DNA of 64,000 bases, from positions 248,001 to 312,000 of the forward strand of contig CAVRNR010000003.1 in the NCBI GenBank assembly GCA_963722575.1, given 5' to 3'. Position numbers and translations under genes: made by a program. Below are positions 55,473 through 63,815 of the stretch, piece after piece. The notes beneath the pieces are model-generated. The model saw only the letters and a program-made list of their open reading frames with translations. It searched no databases and was not told the DNA's origin. How positions within the stretch are numbered: the first letter of the stretch is position 1; every line of letters starts with the position of its first letter. The stretch comes from Fen-178 sp963722575. GTDB lineage: Bacteria > Acidobacteriota > Terriglobia > Bryobacterales > Bryobacteraceae.

Positions 55473-55775
55473 ATGCGGTTGCGCACGGCGGGAGACAGGC
55501 TCAAAGTGGAGCACAGCATCATCGACGGGGTGCGCGGAATTTTGGAGGAACTGCTGGCGGCGAACCCCGCCATCCGCTCCGTGATTCCGGGAGTGATCCG
55601 GCCGGTGCGCGACGCTAGAGGCAAGGTGAAAGTGCGGGTGACGGTGCCGACGCAGAACGGGTGGAAGGCCATAGCGCTCAGCGCGGGGGCGCGGCAGGAG
55701 CTGTTCATCAGCACGGAGTTGGGAAAGGAAGAGCTGGAGGCGGCGCTCAAAGGAGCGGGAGCGGTGGTGGCGTGA
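55473..55775 (+). CDS. DUF2103-like protein
   Basis: 100 residues starting immediately after the pcm stop. The pattern KVEHSIIDGVRGILEELLAANPAIRSVIPGVIRPV...VRVTVPTQNGWKAIALS matches the small DUF2103 family, described as predicted metal-binding, although few metal ligands are visible here. Its last 29 bases overlap the convergent menG/ubiE gene. Confidence 0.6.
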   Translation: MRLRTAGDRLKVEHSIIDGVRGILEELLAANPAIRSVIPGVIRPVRDARGKVKVRVTVPTQNGWKAIALSAGARQELFISTELGKEELEAALKGAGAVVA

Positions 55776-56484
55776 CTCCCAGGTGCAGCGCCACGATGCC
55801 GCCGGTGAAGCGTTCGTAACGCACTTCACGGAAGCCGGCGCGGCGCATCTCTTCCGCCAGTTCCTCAGCCGAGGGAAACTTGCGAACGGATTCCGGGAGA
55901 TACGTGTACGCCTCGCGCGAGCCGGAGAGGGCGCCACCGATCAGCGGCAGGATGCGGCGGGAATAGAAGTGGTAAAGCGCGGCGAAAACAGGGTTGGGCG
56001 GTTCGGAGAATTCCAGGATGGCGGCCATGCCTGCGGGGCGAAGCACGCGGCGCATCTCGGCGAGGCCCGCGCCATAGTTCGCCAGATTGCGGAAACCGAA
56101 AGCTACCGTGATAAGGTCGAGCGAAGCATCGCGCAGCGGGAGGCGGAGGGCGTCGGCTTCGAATAGGTCCGCGGCGCCTTTCCCACGCGCGGCGACCAGC
56201 ATGGGGTGGCAGAAGTCGGAACCGAGGACGAGTGCGCGGGATCGCCGGGCGAGGGCCAGCGTCAGGTCGCCGGTGCCGCAGCAGGTATCCAAGACGCGCG
56301 CGCCGGGGCGCTCCAGAATCGGCCGCACGCGGCGGACCGTACGGGCGCGCCAGAGGCGGTCGATGTTGAAAGAGAGCAGGTGGTTGGCTACGTCGTAGCG
56401 GCGCGCCACGCGGGCGAACATGCCGCGCACCCAGGCGGCGGCTTCCCGCTCATCGCGCGCGCCCGGAGGAGCCGTACCTTTCAT
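55747..56484 (-). CDS. ubiE: Demethylmenaquinone/ubiquinone C-methyltransferase
   Basis: 245 residues. FARVARRYDVANHLLSFNIDRLWR, VLDTCCGTGDLTLALARR (SAM loop), DALRLPLRDASLDLITVAFGFRNL and YTYLPESVRKFPSAEELAEEMRRAGF are UbiE/MenG hallmarks. In a menaquinone-using acidobacterium it makes menaquinone, which would suit the quinone-reducing protein proposed at 3360-5198. It overlaps the aroB stop as ATGA. Confidence 0.95.
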   Translation of the reverse strand: MKGTAPPGARDEREAAAWVRGMFARVARRYDVANHLLSFNIDRLWRARTVRRVRPILERPGARVLDTCCGTGDLTLALARRSRALVLGSDFCHPMLVAARGKGAADLFEADALRLPLRDASLDLITVAFGFRNLANYGAGLAEMRRVLRPAGMAAILEFSEPPNPVFAALYHFYSRRILPLIGGALSGSREAYTYLPESVRKFPSAEELAEEMRRAGFREVRYERFTGGIVALHLGVTPPPLPLL

Positions 56485-57554
56485 GAGAGGGCGGACCGGA
56501 TGGATTCGAGCACCAGCGTTTCGTCAATGCCCGAAACCACCACGACCTCGCCGATGCGCACGGGCAAGACGAAGTGAACTTTGCCCCGCACCGTCTTCTT
56601 ATCGTGCACGAGACGCGCGAGCAGGTTGGCGGCCGGGATGCCATCGAGCGGCGGCGTGGGGCCGTAGAGCCGCAGTATCTCAAGGATCTCGACGCAGTCT
56701 TCGGCGGAAAGGTAGCCCGTCAGTTGGCCCAGGAAGGCGGCGGCGCGCATGCCGAAGGCGACGGCCTCTCCATGCAGGAAACGGGTGTATCCGGTTTCGG
56801 CTTCGAGGGCGTGGCCGAAGGTGTGGCCGAAATTGAGGATGCGGCGGAGGTCGCCCTCGCGCTCGTCGGCGGAGACCACGTCGCACTTCATCCGGACCGC
56901 ATCGGCGATGATGCGGTCGACGGCTTGCGGCTGGCGAGCCAGCACGTCGCGGCTGCGATCGGCGAGAAAGCGGAAGAGATCGGGTTCGCGAATGATGCCG
57001 GCCTTGATAACCTCGTAAAGGCCGGCGCGGTATTCGCGTTCGGGAAGCGTCGCCAGTGCCGCGGGATCGATGAGCACCGCCAGCGGCTGGTGGAAACTGC
57101 CGATAAGGTTCTTGCCGGTGACGAGGTTGACGCCGGTTTTGCCGCCGAGCGAGGCGTCGACCTGCGCCAGCAGCGTGGTGGGGACCTGGACGACCGGAAT
57201 GCCGCGCATGAAAATGGCGGCGAGGAAACCGGCCATGTCGCCGACAATGCCGCCGCCGAAGGCCACGACGAGGCTGGAGCGGTCGCCTCCGCGGAGCACC
57301 ATTTCCTCGGCGAGTTGCTCGACCGGCGCCAGCCGCTTCCGGTCTTCACCGCCGGGCAGGTGGAGCACTTCGTACGCCACGTCTGCCAAGCCGCGCGCGA
57401 GCGCTTCGCCCTGGTGGCGCCACACATCCTCGGTGGAAACCACGAACAGCTTGCCGGCCTTGGAAGGGATATACTGCGCGAGGTGCCCGATGACGCCGCG
57501 CTCCACAACGGCGGAATAGCAGCGCTGGGCCGTTTCGACGCGAAAAGAGGGCAT
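56481..57554 (-). CDS. aroB: 3-dehydroquinate synthase
   Basis: 357 residues from the ATG at 57554; the longer frame runs through the palindromic repeat. LPGGEDRKRL, VVAFGGGIVGDMAGFLAAIFMRG, PTTLLAQVDASLGGKTGVNL, GKNLIGSFHQP, EVIKAGII and LNFGHTFGHALE (zinc ligands) are all present. It carries out the second step of the shikimate pathway. Divergent from nadB. Confidence 0.96.
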   Translation of the reverse strand: MPSFRVETAQRCYSAVVERGVIGHLAQYIPSKAGKLFVVSTEDVWRHQGEALARGLADVAYEVLHLPGGEDRKRLAPVEQLAEEMVLRGGDRSSLVVAFGGGIVGDMAGFLAAIFMRGIPVVQVPTTLLAQVDASLGGKTGVNLVTGKNLIGSFHQPLAVLIDPAALATLPEREYRAGLYEVIKAGIIREPDLFRFLADRSRDVLARQPQAVDRIIADAVRMKCDVVSADEREGDLRRILNFGHTFGHALEAETGYTRFLHGEAVAFGMRAAAFLGQLTGYLSAEDCVEILEILRLYGPTPPLDGIPAANLLARLVHDKKTVRGKVHFVLPVRIGEVVVVSGIDETLVLESIRSALS

Positions 57555-57572
57555 ACGCAATTTGTACCATGG

Positions 57573-57625
57573 GAAAAGGGGACAGACGCATTTTCCGCCG
57601 AGGAAAATGCGTCTGTCCCCTTTTC
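57573..57625. repeat. Perfect 24-bp inverted repeat, second full copy of the GGGGACAGACGC family
   Basis: Arms 57573-57596 and 57602-57625 are fully complementary around a 5-base loop. It sits between divergent aroB and nadB, only 18 bases from the aroB start, so it cannot serve as a normal terminator there. That argues for a mobile REP-type unit. Confidence 0.85.
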
Positions 57626-57651
57626 TACTGCTGCTATCATCGCAGTAGCGA

Positions 57652-59142
57652 ATGAATCCGGACTTTCTCGTCATTGGAGCCGGAGTGGCCGGGTTGCGCG
57701 CCGCCATCGAGCTGGCCGAAGGGGGCCAGGTGCTGGTGGTGGCCAAGGACAGCCTCCGGGAATCCTCCTCCGAATACGCGCAGGGCGGGGTCGCCGTCGC
57801 TTTGAGCGACGACGATGAGGTGGAACTGCATGAGCGGGACACGCTGAACGCGGGAGATGGCCTGTGCGACCGCGCGGCGGTGCACACGCTAGTGGAGGAA
57901 GGCCCCGCGGCGATTCAACAGCTCATCGAGTGGGGCGCGGAGTTCGACCGCCAGGGAACCAAGCTGGCATTCACGCGCGAAGGCGCGCACAGCCGCAACC
58001 GGGTGCTGCATGCGCACGGCGATTCGACGGGGCGCGAGATCGCGCGCACGCTGTACCACAAGGCGGCCTCGCTTCCCAACGTGACGTTTCGCAGCTATGC
58101 GGCGGCCACCGATTTGCTGCTGGCCGAGGGCGTGTGCGGCGCATCGTTCCACGACGCCAAGACCGCGAGCGGCATTGCGATCTGCGCGCGCGGGGTGCTG
58201 CTGGCGACCGGCGGGCTGGGAAACGTGTTCCTGAATACCACCAACCCGGCGGTAGCCACCGGCGACGGCGTGGCGATGGCGTATCGGGCGGGCGCGGAGA
58301 TAAGCGATATCGAGTTCGTGCAGTTTCACCCCACGGCGCTGCACGTGGAAGGCGCGCCGCGGTTTCTGCTTTCGGAAGCCATGCGCGGCGAAGGCGGGTA
58401 CCTGCGAAACGCCGATGGCGAGCGGTTCATGGAGCGCTATCACCCGCTCCAGGAACTGGCTCCGCGCGACGTGGTGGCGCGCGCCATTGTGGCGGAGATG
58501 AAGCGCACCGGCACTGCGCACGTGTACCTGGACCTGACGCACCGCGAGGCCGGATTCGTTCGGGGCCGGTTTCCGCGTATCTACGAGACGTGCCTGCGGT
58601 ATGGCGTGGATTTCGAGAAGCAGCCCGCGCCGGTGGCGCCCGCGGCCCACTACGCCATGGGGGGCGTGCGCACGGATCTCGACGGGCGCACCAGCCTTCC
58701 GCGCCTCTTCGCGGCGGGCGAGGTGGCGTCGACGGGCGTCCACGGCGCCAACCGACTGGCCAGCAATTCCCTGCTGGAGGGCGTGGTATTCGGCGCGCGC
58801 GCCGGACGCGCCATGCGGGAAAGCGCCGCAGCCCTACGGACGGCCCCCGCGCGAGTGATGACGGAGGGCGGGGATGAAACCCTGGTGGAGCAGACGCGGC
58901 GCGTGGCCTGGGAGAAATGCGGAATTGTACGCGACGGCACCGGCTTGCGGGAAGCATGCGAATGGCTGGCGCGCGGGCCGGCGCCGCGTAACATGCGCGA
59001 GGTGGTTCTACTGATTGCGCGCTGCGCCCTGGTGCGCGAGGAGAGCCGCGGCGCGCACTTCCGCACCGATTATCCCGCAAAGCGCGCGGAATTCGCGAGA
59101 CATTCGGTGGTCCGCAAGGATGCGGAGATCACCTTCCGATAA
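57652..59142 (+). CDS. nadB: L-aspartate oxidase
   Basis: 496 residues. FAD site DFLVIGAGVAGLRAAIELAE, SSEYAQGGVAVAL, REGAHSRNRVLHAHGDSTGREI, GGLGNVFLNTTNPAVATGDG, FVQFHPTAL, and the HGANRLASNSLLEGVVFGARAG stretch are typical of NadB. It makes iminoaspartate for NAD synthesis. nadA and nadC are not in the window. Confidence 0.95.
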   Translation: MNPDFLVIGAGVAGLRAAIELAEGGQVLVVAKDSLRESSSEYAQGGVAVALSDDDEVELHERDTLNAGDGLCDRAAVHTLVEEGPAAIQQLIEWGAEFDRQGTKLAFTREGAHSRNRVLHAHGDSTGREIARTLYHKAASLPNVTFRSYAAATDLLLAEGVCGASFHDAKTASGIAICARGVLLATGGLGNVFLNTTNPAVATGDGVAMAYRAGAEISDIEFVQFHPTALHVEGAPRFLLSEAMRGEGGYLRNADGERFMERYHPLQELAPRDVVARAIVAEMKRTGTAHVYLDLTHREAGFVRGRFPRIYETCLRYGVDFEKQPAPVAPAAHYAMGGVRTDLDGRTSLPRLFAAGEVASTGVHGANRLASNSLLEGVVFGARAGRAMRESAAALRTAPARVMTEGGDETLVEQTRRVAWEKCGIVRDGTGLREACEWLARGPAPRNMREVVLLIARCALVREESRGAHFRTDYPAKRAEFARHSVVRKDAEITFR

Positions 59143-59167
59143 GCGATAAGATGGAGTTACACCAACC

Positions 59168-59707
59168 ATGAAACGCAAAATCCGGTCGACGACAGTGATT
59201 TCGATCCGCCGCGACAACCAGGTCGTGATGGCGGGCGACGGGCAGGTCACGCTGGGCAACGAGGTGATCAAAGCGTCGGCCAAGAAGCTGCGGCGGCTGT
59301 ATAACGACAAAGTGCTGGCGGGATTCGCGGGATCCACGGCCGACGCGTTCGCGCTGTTTGCGCGCTTTGAAACCAAGCTGGAACAGTTCAACGGGAACCT
59401 CTCGCGCTCGGTGGTGGAACTGGCCAAGGACTGGCGCACGGACCGCATCCTGCGCCACCTGGAGGCGATCCTGCTGGTGGCGGACGTGAAGAACACGTAC
59501 CTGGTGAGCGGGACCGGCGACGTGATCGAACCCGACGAAGGCATCGCGGCCATCGGCTCGGGAGGCCAGTACGCGCTGGCGGCGGCCACGGCGCTGCTGC
59601 GCAACACCAAGCTTTCGGCGCGGCAAATTGCGGAGCAGGCCATGGAGATCGCGGGCAGGATCTGCATCTTCACCAACGACAACGTCACCTACGAGGAACT
59701 GGAATAG
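59168..59707 (+). CDS. hslV: ATP-dependent protease subunit HslV
   Basis: 179 residues. The predicted catalytic threonine is T8 in TTVISIRRDNQVVMAGDGQVTLGN, preceded by a short propeptide (MKRKIRS), unlike E. coli HslV where only Met is removed. Cleavage before T8 is inferred from alignment. GSGGQYALAAATAL is the usual C-terminal stretch. It forms the double-ring protease with HslU, whose start lies 2 bases after its stop. Confidence 0.96.
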   Translation: MKRKIRSTTVISIRRDNQVVMAGDGQVTLGNEVIKASAKKLRRLYNDKVLAGFAGSTADAFALFARFETKLEQFNGNLSRSVVELAKDWRTDRILRHLEAILLVADVKNTYLVSGTGDVIEPDEGIAAIGSGGQYALAAATALLRNTKLSARQIAEQAMEIAGRICIFTNDNVTYEELE

Positions 59708-59709
59708 CC

Positions 59710-61068
59710 ATGGTGATCTATCTGCCCGCGCAGTCCGTGGATGAGGAGCCGCTGCTGGATGAGCTGACCCCGCGCGAAATCGTGCGCGAGCTGGACAAGC
59801 ACGTGGTGGGGCAGGGCGAGGCCAAGCGCGCGGTGGCCATTGCGCTGCGCAACCGCATACGGCGGCAGAAGTTGGCGCCGGAAATGGCCGAAGAGGTGAT
59901 GCCCAAGAACATCCTCATGATCGGCCCCACGGGCGTGGGCAAAACGGAGCTGGCGCGGCGCCTGGCGCGTCTGGCGAATTCGCCGTTCCTGAAGGTGGAA
60001 GCCAGCAAGTTCACGGAAGTGGGCTACGTGGGGCGCGACGTGGAGTCGATGATCCGCGACCTGGTGGATATCGCCATCGACATGGTGCGCGAGGAGCGGC
60101 TGGACGAAGTGGCCGACCGCGCCGAGCTCAACGCCGAGGACCGGCTGCTGGACCTGCTGATGCCGCCGCAGCCCGAGCCGAGCGAGAGCGTGGAGCGCAC
60201 GCGCGAGAAACTCCGCGAGCGGCTGCGCGAGGGCAAGCTCGACGAGCGCTTGGTGGAGATCGACGTCAAGGACCGCGGGCCAACGCTCGAGGTGACCACC
60301 AACGCCGGCATCGAGGACATGGGCATCAACCTGAAAGACATGCTGCCCAACCTATTCGGCCAGAAGACGCGGCGGCGCAAGATGCGGGTGGCCGAGGCGC
60401 TGGATTACCTGGTGCAGGAAGAAGAGCAGAAGCTCATCGACATGGAGCAGGTGACGCGCGCGGCGCTGGAGCGCGTGGAATCGAGCGGGATCATTTTCCT
60501 GGACGAGATCGACAAGATCGCGGGCCGCGAATCGGGCCACGGCCCGGACGTGAGCCGCGAGGGCGTGCAGCGGGACATTCTGCCGATTGTGGAAGGCACC
60601 ACGGTCAATACGCGCCACGGTTTCGTGCGCACGGACCACATCCTCTTCATCGCGGCGGGCGCATTTCACGTATCCAAGCCGAGCGACCTGATCCCCGAGC
60701 TGCAAGGCCGGTTTCCGATCCGCGTGGAGCTGAAATCGCTCACGGTGGAGGACTTCATCCGCATCCTGAAGGAGCCCAAGAACGCGCTCGCGAAGCAGTA
60801 CACGGCGCTGCTGGAGACGGAAGGCATCAAGCTGGTCCTGACCGAGGACGCGCTGGAAGAGGTGGCGCGGTTTGCGGCGCAAGTGAACGAAGCATCGGAG
60901 AACATCGGCGCGCGGCGGCTGCACACCATCATGGAGAAGATGCTGGAGGAAGTGTCGTTCGCGGGGCCGGATTTGAAGAGGAAGACCGTCAGGGTGGACG
61001 CCGCCTACGTGCGCAAGCAGCTCGCCGACATCGTGAAGGACCAGGATTTGAGCCGGTACATACTGTAG
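59710..61068 (+). CDS. hslU: ATP-dependent protease ATPase subunit HslU
   Basis: 452 residues. LTPREIVRELDKHVVGQGEAKRAVAIALRNR, Walker A GPTGVGKTE, the I-domain, Walker B GIIFLDEIDKI, DVSREGVQRDILPIVEGTTV, LIPELQGRFPIRVEL and the C-terminal YIL tail match HslU, including the terminal residues that dock HslV. The last 127 bases (from 60942) are copied at 62527-62646. Confidence 0.97.
   Translation: MVIYLPAQSVDEEPLLDELTPREIVRELDKHVVGQGEAKRAVAIALRNRIRRQKLAPEMAEEVMPKNILMIGPTGVGKTELARRLARLANSPFLKVEASKFTEVGYVGRDVESMIRDLVDIAIDMVREERLDEVADRAELNAEDRLLDLLMPPQPEPSESVERTREKLRERLREGKLDERLVEIDVKDRGPTLEVTTNAGIEDMGINLKDMLPNLFGQKTRRRKMRVAEALDYLVQEEEQKLIDMEQVTRAALERVESSGIIFLDEIDKIAGRESGHGPDVSREGVQRDILPIVEGTTVNTRHGFVRTDHILFIAAGAFHVSKPSDLIPELQGRFPIRVELKSLTVEDFIRILKEPKNALAKQYTALLETEGIKLVLTEDALEEVARFAAQVNEASENIGARRLHTIMEKMLEEVSFAGPDLKRKTVRVDAAYVRKQLADIVKDQDLSRYIL
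60942..61061 (+). repeat. 120-bp direct repeat, original copy inside hslU
   Basis: The segment coding LEEVSFAGPDLK to SRYI at the end of hslU recurs at 62527-62646 with 8 differences in 120 bases, in the same orientation, 1585 bases downstream. Confidence 0.9.
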
Positions 61069-61172
61069 GGGGGTGGGCAATCGGCCCGCGGCCGGGCTGC
61101 TTTCCGGTAATCCCGTTTGCCACTCGGAATCCTCGATCTGTGATGTAATCATCAAAGGCAGGGGACAACGCC

Positions 61173-61724
61173 ATGAAGACCCGTTATCGCAGTGTGTTTC
61201 TCTTTGTAATGGCGTCAGCGATATTTGCACAGCAGGCGATCACACGTGGAGAATCCCCGTTCCAAGTTGTTCCACCGGCGCGGACTGCCTCGGACACGCT
61301 TGCATCTTCGATTACTGTTCCGGATTTCGAAACACGGGACCTCAGCGGGAGAACATGGCGTTCAGCGGATCTGCGAGATAAGGTGACGGTTGTCCAGTTT
61401 TGGGCCACATGGTGCCTTCCTTGCCGTCAAGAGCACCCTGCGTTACAGGACTTCGCCAACAAAGCACGTTCGATGAACAACGTTCAGGTGCTGACCTTCA
61501 GCTTGGACGACGATCCAAGCCGGGTTCTGTCGTATATGAAGGAGGAGGGTTACACGTTTCCTGTGGTTCTGGGTAGGGATCTGGAATTAAGACTCTTTCC
61601 GAGTGAAGGTGGTCTCCCTGAATCATGGGTGATTGGCATTGATGGGCGGAGATCTGATTCATTTAGGTCCTGGACCTTCGGCCGCATCCTGATGGAAGTT
61701 GAGAAACTTTCAAGGGCGAAGTGA
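61173..61724 (+). CDS. Exported thioredoxin-like (TlpA/ResA type) protein
   Basis: 183 residues with a signal peptide (SVFLFVMASAIFAQQA). A TlpA-like fold is clear: VPDFETRDLSGRTWRSADLRDKVTVVQFWATWCLPCRQEHPAL with the active-site WCLPC, then GLPESWVIGIDG carrying the cis-proline region. It would reduce or exchange disulfides outside the cytoplasm. Base composition is visibly less GC-rich than hslU or nadB, suggesting recent arrival. Confidence 0.85.
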   Translation: MKTRYRSVFLFVMASAIFAQQAITRGESPFQVVPPARTASDTLASSITVPDFETRDLSGRTWRSADLRDKVTVVQFWATWCLPCRQEHPALQDFANKARSMNNVQVLTFSLDDDPSRVLSYMKEEGYTFPVVLGRDLELRLFPSEGGLPESWVIGIDGRRSDSFRSWTFGRILMEVEKLSRAK

Positions 61725-61785
61725 AAGATCCGTGTCGGCAACAGGGTAATCTTCAAAACGGACGCCAACTGCCAGCCGGGTCCCA

Positions 61786-61852
61786 CGTGCTGCTGGCGGT
61801 GATCGCAAAGCACCCCGAAGCGGTAGAGGACGTCCTGCGAAAGGCGAGTTGA
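61786..61852 (+). pseudogene. C-terminal tail remnant of an XRE-type regulator, copy 1
   Basis: Codes VLLAVIAKHPEAVEDVLRKAS and a stop, identical at protein level to the tail at 63705-63771 (2 differences in 67 bases, both silent). The rest of the regulator is missing here. Confidence 0.7.
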
Positions 61853-61857
61853 CGCGG

Positions 61858-62229
61858 TCAGCGCGTCCCTGGGTTGCCCGACCGCACCATCAGCACACGA
61901 TCCAGGGTGACCACGCTGGCGTGCCCGGCCCATCCCTCGCCGGCGTTCACGGTACGAAGGACCAGTGGTGTGACATTCTCTGGAATCGCTAGATGTACAC
62001 GGAACAAAATCACGCCGCTTTGCCGCAGCGGCCGCCGCCGTTGGATCGCAATTTACCAGAAATCCTTGTCGAGGGTGAGCAAGATTCGGCCTTCGGTTTC
62101 CGCGCGATCCAGGAGCGCGGCGTCCTTTGTGCTGGGACAATCCGTCCTCACCCAAGTCACGTCATGGCCAGCCTGGCGCAGTGCTTCGATGGTTGGCAGC
62201 GGGAAGTTCTCGTCCGCAATGAGGCGCAT
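61858..62229 (-). pseudogene. DUF5615 PIN-like toxin interrupted by an in-frame stop
   Basis: From the ATG at 62229, MRLIADENFPLPTIEAL...LLDRAETEGRILLTLDKDFW is a clear DUF5615 N-terminus. It is halted by TAA at about 62055-62053. The same frame continues with family-like sequence (RQSGVILFRVH...VLRTVNAGEGWAGHASVVTL) to a TGA at 61858. One C-to-T change (CAA to TAA) would explain the break. The ATG overlaps the antitoxin stop as TGATG. Confidence 0.8.
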
Positions 62230-62459
62230 CAGACTGGAACCGGGTACGCCTTGTACTCGTGAGCGAGATAGCTGGCGTACTCCAGGCACGCGAGGATGTC
62301 ATCCCGCGTCAGCCCCGGATAGTTCGCGAGGATGGCGGCTTCCGATTGACCGGCGGCGAGCAACTCCAAGATGAACTCCACCGCCAGCCGGGTCCCGCGC
62401 ACGACCGGTTTACCCGCCAGGACCTCGGGCTCGATCACGATGCGCTCGGGCCAGGACAT
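62229..62459 (-). CDS. DUF433 antitoxin
   Basis: 76 residues: RIVIEPEVLAGKPVVRGTRLAVEFILELLAAGQSEAAILANYPGLTRDDILACLEYA is a full DUF433 domain with its helix-turn-helix. DUF433 proteins pair with DUF5615 toxins; the pair here overlaps by one base. The antitoxin is intact while its toxin carries a nonsense codon. Confidence 0.88.
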   Translation of the reverse strand: MSWPERIVIEPEVLAGKPVVRGTRLAVEFILELLAAGQSEAAILANYPGLTRDDILACLEYASYLAHEYKAYPVPV

Positions 62460-62521
62460 GCCTTGATCATATACCCCGAAGCGGCAGATGTACCACGGAA
62501 GGCGATTTGATAGGCCTCTGA

Positions 62522-62668
62522 GGTGCGCTGGAAGAAGTGTCGTTCGCGGGGCCGGATCTGAAGAAGAAGACCGTCAGGGTGGACGCCGCCTACGTGCGCA
62601 GGCAACTTGCCGACATCGTGAAGGACCAGGATCTGATCCGGTACATCCCAACCACGGCAATAAGATAG
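62522..62668 (+). pseudogene. Partial hslU 3'-end copy
   Basis: The core 62527-62646 is 93 percent identical to the hslU end. Of 8 differences 5 are silent, two exchange Lys and Arg, and one changes Ser to Ile. The frame stays open from just after a TGA (62519) to a TAG (62666). No start or upstream hslU sequence is present. Confidence 0.85.
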
Positions 62669-62691
62669 AATCGGGACGACAGGAGGCGTTT

Positions 62692-63600
62692 GTGCGGCAA
62701 TTGCTCCGTGTACTTCAGGTCCTGGTTCTTTTCACCCTTGTCGCCGCGCAGGTTCAGGCACAATCGACCCCGCAGCGCGCCGCGTTTGAAGTGGCCTCAA
62801 TCAAGCTAAACAAGAACTGCGGGGCCGGAGCCGTACTCCCTCGGATATCCCCAGGCGGGATCACCTTGCCCTGCCTTTCGGTTCGGATTCTCATTCGGCT
62901 CGCATACAGCGCATTTAACGGCGCCGATCTCAATGCGCGCCTTATGCAAGTTCTGAACGGACCAGGCTGGATCGACACGGATCGGTACGATATTTCCGCC
63001 AAGCCCGAGGCCAAAGCCTCCGCCGCGGAGATGGCACCAATGCTCCAGACGCTCCTGGAAGATAGATTCAATCTCAAGGTCCACAAAGAGCCTCGGGACA
63101 CCCCCGTCTACGAACTGACCGTCGCGGAACAGAATCCTAAACTGCGACCGTCGAAAGATGGAGATTGCATCCCGATCGATCTGACTAACCTGTCGGGAGC
63201 GCGCCCGAAGCCGGGCGATCCGGCTCCGAACTACTGTGGTGGAGGCCGGGCGAGGATGAGTGGGGACGTAATGAGCGCCGACTGGGTTGGGATCACTATG
63301 GCGGAACTTGCCGGCCGGATGCTCCCCGCCTATGTGGACCGTCCAGTGGTCGATAGAACCGGCCTTACGGGGCGCTTCAATGTCCACCTGGAATTCGTCC
63401 CCCCGAGGCCGGTAGGGCCGATTTTCCTCAACGGCCAGGAGATGCCTGCCCCGGCCCCTGGGGCAGAGGCTCCGGCGGAGCCATCGGGACCCTCGATCTT
63501 CACCGCGCTTCAGAAGCAACTCGGGCTGAAGCTCTCGCCGGGCAAGGACCCCTTGGATGTGATTGTCGTCGATCGCGTAGAGAGACCCTCCGAGAATTAG
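62692..63600 (+). CDS. TIGR03435-type secreted protein
   Basis: 302 residues from a GTG at 62692 with AGGAGG 5 bases upstream. A signal peptide (VLQVLVLFTLVAAQVQAQ) is followed by FEVASIKLNKN, the RLAYSAFNG and GWIDTDRYDISAK stretches, MLQTLLEDRFNLKVHKE, VYELTVAEQNPKLRPSKDG, VDRTGLTGRFNVHLEF and the end DPLDVIVVDRVERPSEN, all marks of TIGR03435. The family is highly expanded in Solibacter. Function unknown. The stop is followed directly, in the same frame, by a fragment of an XRE regulator. Confidence 0.9.
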   Translation: MRQLLRVLQVLVLFTLVAAQVQAQSTPQRAAFEVASIKLNKNCGAGAVLPRISPGGITLPCLSVRILIRLAYSAFNGADLNARLMQVLNGPGWIDTDRYDISAKPEAKASAAEMAPMLQTLLEDRFNLKVHKEPRDTPVYELTVAEQNPKLRPSKDGDCIPIDLTNLSGARPKPGDPAPNYCGGGRARMSGDVMSADWVGITMAELAGRMLPAYVDRPVVDRTGLTGRFNVHLEFVPPRPVGPIFLNGQEMPAPAPGAEAPAEPSGPSIFTALQKQLGLKLSPGKDPLDVIVVDRVERPSEN

Positions 63601-63771
63601 GAAGGGAAGCCGCGCCAGGCGCAGTTCGCGACCAGGTTCGGCCTGCCGCCGGCGACACTGAGAAACTGGGAGCAGGGCCGGGCGCATCCGGACGCGCCCA
63701 CCCGCGTGCTGCTGGCGGTGATCGCGAAGCACCCCGAAGCGGTAGAGGACGTCCTGCGGAAGGCGAGTTGA
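63601..63771 (+). pseudogene. C-terminal half of an XRE-type regulator, copy 2
   Basis: The frame directly after the TIGR03435 stop codes QAQFATRFGLPPATLRNWEQ and continues GRAHPDAPTRVLLAVIAKHPEAVEDVL to a TGA at 63769-63771. This is the recognition half of a HigA/NadS-like helix-turn-helix protein. The N-terminal part and start codon are missing. It is in phase with the preceding gene, but there is no start codon of its own. Confidence 0.75.
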
Positions 63772-63815
63772 TCGTCAGGGTAGACGCCGGCGGATTCGGG
63801 GATCGCGATGCAGTT

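Noticed and set aside
57573..57625. Intrinsic terminator for aroB or nadB
   Set aside because: Both genes are transcribed away from the hairpin, so it cannot terminate either; treated as a repeat.
62053..62055. TAA in the DUF5615 toxin as a programmed recoding site
   Set aside because: No frameshift heptamer or recoding structure is evident, and such toxins are not known to use readthrough; a simple nonsense mutation explains it.
61069..63815. Insertion sequence or integrase explaining the hslU-end duplication
   Set aside because: No transposase or recombinase open frame and no short inverted terminal repeats were found in the segment.
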